Source of the DNA: Dyadobacter sp. 50-39
GTDB taxonomy: Bacteria; Bacteroidota; Bacteroidia; Cytophagales; Spirosomataceae
Reading direction: 5' to 3'
NCBI GenBank assembly: GCA_001898145.1
Contig: MKSR01000034.1
Location: 38,732-102,731 of the forward strand
DNA length: 64,000 nucleotides
The notes beneath the pieces are model-generated. The model did no database searches, was not told the DNA's origin, and saw only the letters and a program-made list of their open reading frames with translations. Below are positions 63,949-64,000 of the stretch, piece by piece. Both the position numbers and the translations under genes were made by a program. Within the stretch, counting starts at the first letter, position 1. The number at the start of each line of letters is the position of its first letter.

Positions 63949-64000
63949 TTACTGGTTCGCTTTCCAGCGGTTTGGGAGAAGATCTGAGAATTTACCTTCG

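Noticed and set aside
1-64000. CRISPR array, prophage or complete insertion sequence
   Set aside because: No regularly spaced direct repeats, no cas, integrase, transposase or phage structural genes were recognised anywhere in the window.

Overview
The window looks like a chromosomal segment of a Bacteroidota bacterium, most likely a Cytophagales/Spirosomataceae member of the Dyadobacter type. The evidence is the presence of type IX secretion C-terminal sorting domains on two secreted proteins, TAnnTTTG-type promoter boxes, DUF4270, DUF4907 and UMF1-type MFS proteins, lipoproteins with short N-termini, a LytTR/LytS regulator pair and mostly weak Shine-Dalgarno signals. Genus assignment is inference; there is no rRNA gene to confirm it.

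Positions 1-22124 are an exopolysaccharide/capsule locus, almost all on the + strand. It opens with the end of a mannose-1-phosphate guanylyltransferase, then fcl and gmd (GDP-fucose supply). An AT-richer variable module follows (2818-8470): flippase, pyruvyltransferase-like protein, GT4, hexapeptide acyltransferase and Wzy-like polymerase. Next come further glycosyltransferases, a secreted GH99-like protein, a Wzi-type outer-membrane protein, a DUF1972 glycosyltransferase, rfbC-rfbB-rfbA (dTDP-rhamnose supply), a WcaJ-like initiating transferase, a T9SS cargo protein, rfbD and a second Wzi-type protein on the opposite strand. The set is adequate for a fucose- and rhamnose-containing, acetylated and possibly pyruvylated polymer made by the Wzx/Wzy route. 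Wza/Wzc export components are not in view.

Positions 22352-34670 carry a sodium:solute symporter preceded by an overlapping 47-codon single-helix microprotein, a TolC-AcrA-AcrB type RND efflux operon, a bestrophin-like channel, and a divergent DUF4270 / Kelch-DUF4907 neighbourhood of lipoproteins and anchored proteins. Positions 34695-40909 contain an EEP-family membrane protein and the rimP-nusA-infB operon, with a good promoter and two terminator-like leader or intercistronic hairpins.

Positions 40965-55232 are mixed housekeeping and accessory genes: an HD hydrolase, tRNA-Val(GAC), an MFS transporter, small lipoproteins, a large T9SS protein, a YyaL-type thioredoxin-domain protein, DinB-like, DUF6265 and YdeI-like proteins, a group with a beta-barrel and a vanadium-haloperoxidase/PAP2 protein, and a two-subunit molybdenum hydroxylase (IorA/IorB type).

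Positions 55233-64000 look more degraded and accessory. They hold a flavin monooxygenase pseudogene with three visible lesions, two alpha/beta hydrolases, a LytTR/LytS two-component pair next to a 21-bp-spaced direct repeat that fits a LytTR operator, a TlpA-like thioredoxin protein, a small lipoprotein, a three-tier nested inverted repeat, and a HEPN-domain pseudogene running towards the right edge.
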